From the NCBI GenBank assembly GCA_003529325.1, contig DPVW01000308.1, positions 1 through 6,432 on the forward strand: 6,432 bases of DNA, read 5' to 3'. The position numbers and the translations under genes are program-made. The stretch comes from Candidatus Latescibacterota bacterium. GTDB taxonomy: Bacteria; Latescibacterota; UBA2968; UBA8231. The notes under the pieces are model-generated. The model saw nothing but the letters and a program-made list of their open reading frames with translations. It did not search any database and had not been told where the DNA came from. This document shows positions 4,710-6,432 of this stretch, one piece after another (position 1 is the first letter of the stretch; each line of letters opens with the position of its first letter).

Positions 4710-6432
4710 TTGAGCCTGAACGAGATCGTTTCCGAGCTTGCTCCTGGCAACATCACGACTGTGGCGGGGGCCGGATACTCCACAGGAGTTCCGGCCAAGG
4801 AGGCCGACGCTGGGTGGCCGGTGGGCGTCGTACGACGGCCCGACGGCGAAATAATCGTCGCGGACTACCACGGCAACCGCCTCTGGCGAATCGACAAGGA
4901 CGGCATCCTCCACAACTTCGCGGGAGACGGCGTACCTGGCACATCGGGCGACGGCGGACCGGCGAGCGAGGCGCGGTTCTTCCTACCACACGACCTTTCC
5001 CAAGACAGGAAGGGCAATCTGTACCTGTCCGACCTGGGCAACCAGACCTATCGCCGCATCGACTTCGAGACCGGAATTGTCACGAGGGTCGCTGGCACCG
5101 GCAAGGTCGGACGTGGAGGCGACGGCGGTCTGGCTGTGGACTCGGAACTGGACACAAACTGCGGCATTGCGGTGGACGATGACGGGAACATATTCTTGTC
5201 CAGCGAGTGGGCCAACAACGTCAAGCGCGTCGACGCCAAAACCGGCATCATCGAGACCTTCGCCGGTCAGGATGCGCGGCACCACCCATCAGAGGTGGGC
5301 GACTCGAAACCCTACTTCGGTCCCAAGCTCAGCCTGGGCGGCTACCACGGCGACGGAGGCCCCGCCAGCGAAGCCGGGTTCAACCATCCCGAGCACCTGG
5401 CCTTCGACTCCAAAGGCGATCTATACATCTGCGACAACTCGAACCACCGCATACGCAAGATAGACATGAAGACGGGTATCATCAACACCGTCCTGGGCAA
5501 CGGTCAGGCTGCCTCCAACGGCGACGGTGGGCCCGCAACAGAGGCCAGCACGTTGATGCCGGATTCGATCTGCCTCGATGTCCACGACAACCTGTATGTT
5601 GGTGAGAAGTACGGCTACCGGGTCAGGAAGGTGGAGGCGAAGACCGGTATTGTGACCACACTGGCCGGGAACGGTGTTCCTGGCTACGGCGAGGAAGGGC
5701 TACACGGCTCCGAGACCCACGTGAACTCCTGTGAGGTGGGTATCTATGCGGACCCGGACGGCACCGTGTTCTGGGGAGACTGCTCCGGTAGGCTGCGCCG
5801 ATATGACGGCGAGACAGGCATCGTGACTACGGTGTTGGGCGGGACCAGTATCCACGACGGCGAAGACGCTACCAAAGGCTTCCTGAACGGGCCGGGCGGC
5901 ATGTCCCTGGGCCCGGACGGCCACGTCTACATCGCCGATGTCTGGGGCCAGCGCATTCGGGCCATCGACCCCGAATCGGGGCTCATCCGTACCGTCGCGG
6001 GCAACGGTGCACGCGCCCACGGCGGCGACAACGGGCCGGCCCCCGAGGCCTACCTGGGCAACCCATACGATGTGTCGGTGGACGTGGAGGGCCGCGTCGT
6101 GATCGCGGACACCCGGCACGGCCACGTTCGCAGGGTCGATAGCGACGGCATAATCAGGAACCTGGCCGGGTCCGGCGAGCAGTGGGACAAAGGCGACGGC
6201 GGACCTGCAATCGGCGCGCATCTAATCCAGGTCATGGCGGTGTCCCACAGCCCCGACGGCTCGGTTTACATCGGCGACTCCGCAGCGGGACGCATTAGGC
6301 GGGTAGATGCGCAGACGGGCATAATCGACACAATCGCAGGCACCGGCACGCCCGGCTACACAGGCGACGGTGGACCAGCCACGGCGGCGCGCGTTGGGGG
6401 GCCCTTCGACATCTGCTTCGACGTCGACGGCA
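4710..6432 (+). CDS. NHL-repeat beta-propeller protein, 3' end cut by the window edge
   Basis: 574 complete codons are present without a stop. Apart from a short lead (MSLNEIVSELAPGN), the whole product is NHL-type repeats: a TG.I.TVAG.G strand, a GDGGPA.EA turn, then .P..(V/I).(V/D)...G.(L/V)YI.D....RIR.(V/I)D. GDGGPA-like turns begin near residues 80, 137, 214, 271, 439, 495 and 552, with degenerate units near 327 and 383 (GYGEEGLHGSE and HDGEDATKGFLNG). An unturned first unit brings the total to ten started. The period is 56-57 residues; unit 3 has about 20 extra residues (near 187-211, DARHHPSEVGDSKPYFGPK). NHL propellers usually have six blades, so this chain exceeds one. No signal peptide is visible from the TTG start. 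NHL proteins mostly bind protein, RNA or glycans, and some have lyase or lactonase-like activity; its role is unknown. Its placement beside the sugar operon suggests sugar recognition or processing. Confidence 0.85.
   Translation, partial: MSLNEIVSELAPGNITTVAGAGYSTGVPAKEADAGWPVGVVRRPDGEIIVADYHGNRLWRIDKDGILHNFAGDGVPGTSGDGGPASEARFFLPHDLSQDRKGNLYLSDLGNQTYRRIDFETGIVTRVAGTGKVGRGGDGGLAVDSELDTNCGIAVDDDGNIFLSSEWANNVKRVDAKTGIIETFAGQDARHHPSEVGDSKPYFGPKLSLGGYHGDGGPASEAGFNHPEHLAFDSKGDLYICDNSNHRIRKIDMKTGIINTVLGNGQAASNGDGGPATEASTLMPDSICLDVHDNLYVGEKYGYRVRKVEAKTGIVTTLAGNGVPGYGEEGLHGSETHVNSCEVGIYADPDGTVFWGDCSGRLRRYDGETGIVTTVLGGTSIHDGEDATKGFLNGPGGMSLGPDGHVYIADVWGQRIRAIDPESGLIRTVAGNGARAHGGDNGPAPEAYLGNPYDVSVDVEGRVVIADTRHGHVRRVDSDGIIRNLAGSGEQWDKGDGGPAIGAHLIQVMAVSHSPDGSVYIGDSAAGRIRRVDAQTGIIDTIAGTGTPGYTGDGGPATAARVGGPFDICFDVDG
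4752..6431 (+). repeat. Array of about ten NHL repeats with a 168-171 base period
   Basis: Repeat turns (Gly-Asp-Gly-Gly-Pro-Ala or variants) start at 4947, 5118, 5349, 5520, then 6021 or 6024, 6192 and 6363. The spacing is 171, 231, 171, about 504 (three units, two of them degenerate) and 168-171 thereafter. The 231 step is one unit plus a 60-base insertion. The repeats are diverged at DNA level, so this is an old protein repeat rather than a recent DNA duplication. Confidence 0.8.

Noticed and set aside
5700..6221. Minus-strand open frame of 173 codons
   Set aside because: It is wholly opposite the NHL repeats, and its repeat-like composition mirrors the repeat array on the other strand.
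1..6432. tRNA, rRNA, CRISPR array, insertion sequence or phage genes
   Set aside because: Nothing by eye resembles these; the only tandem repeats are protein-level propeller repeats, and nearly all sequence is explained by the metabolic genes.

Overview
The window looks like a moderately GC-rich bacterial chromosome fragment carrying a carbohydrate-catabolism locus. Six genes lie in tandem on the minus strand (about 4568 down to 1). One large gene runs divergently on the plus strand from 4710 and leaves the right edge. The gene mix (Gfo/Idh/MocA dehydrogenase, ThuA, aldo/keto reductase, amidohydrolase-2 lactonase, NHL and lactonase-like beta-propellers) and the frequent TTG/GTG starts resemble sugar-degrading environmental lineages such as Chloroflexota (SAR202-like), Poribacteria or Planctomycetota. 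That placement is only an impression. No RNA gene, CRISPR array, transposase or phage gene was seen.

Minus-strand layout in transcription order: a ThuA-family protein (4568-3894); a Gfo/Idh/MocA oxidoreductase (3880-2801); a short, frame-disrupted beta-propeller gene with an N-terminal membrane or lipoprotein-like segment (2797-2062); an aldo/keto reductase of the D-threo-aldose/L-fucose 1-dehydrogenase type (1995-1000); a RhaM-type L-rhamnose mutarotase (962-627); and the first 196 residues of an L-fuconolactonase-like amidohydrolase (588 to the left edge). The gaps are 13, 3, 66, 37 and 38 bases, so this is probably one operon, read from the 141-base divergent intergenic region at 4569-4709.

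The last three genes form a coherent non-phosphorylating route for a 6-deoxy sugar such as L-fucose or L-rhamnose. The mutarotase balances the anomers, the aldose 1-dehydrogenase oxidises C1 to a lactone, and the lactonase opens it to the aldonate. A dehydratase would be expected next, beyond the left edge. The ThuA plus Gfo/Idh/MocA pair recalls rhizobial thuA-thuB, which act in disaccharide use through 3-keto sugars, so the locus may couple glycoside oxidation to monosaccharide oxidation.

The divergent plus-strand gene encodes a long NHL-repeat protein. Ten repeat units of about 56-57 residues have started within the window, more than one six-bladed propeller needs. The most unusual items are the propeller gene broken at two sites, each repaired by one extra G in a G run, and the long NHL array.
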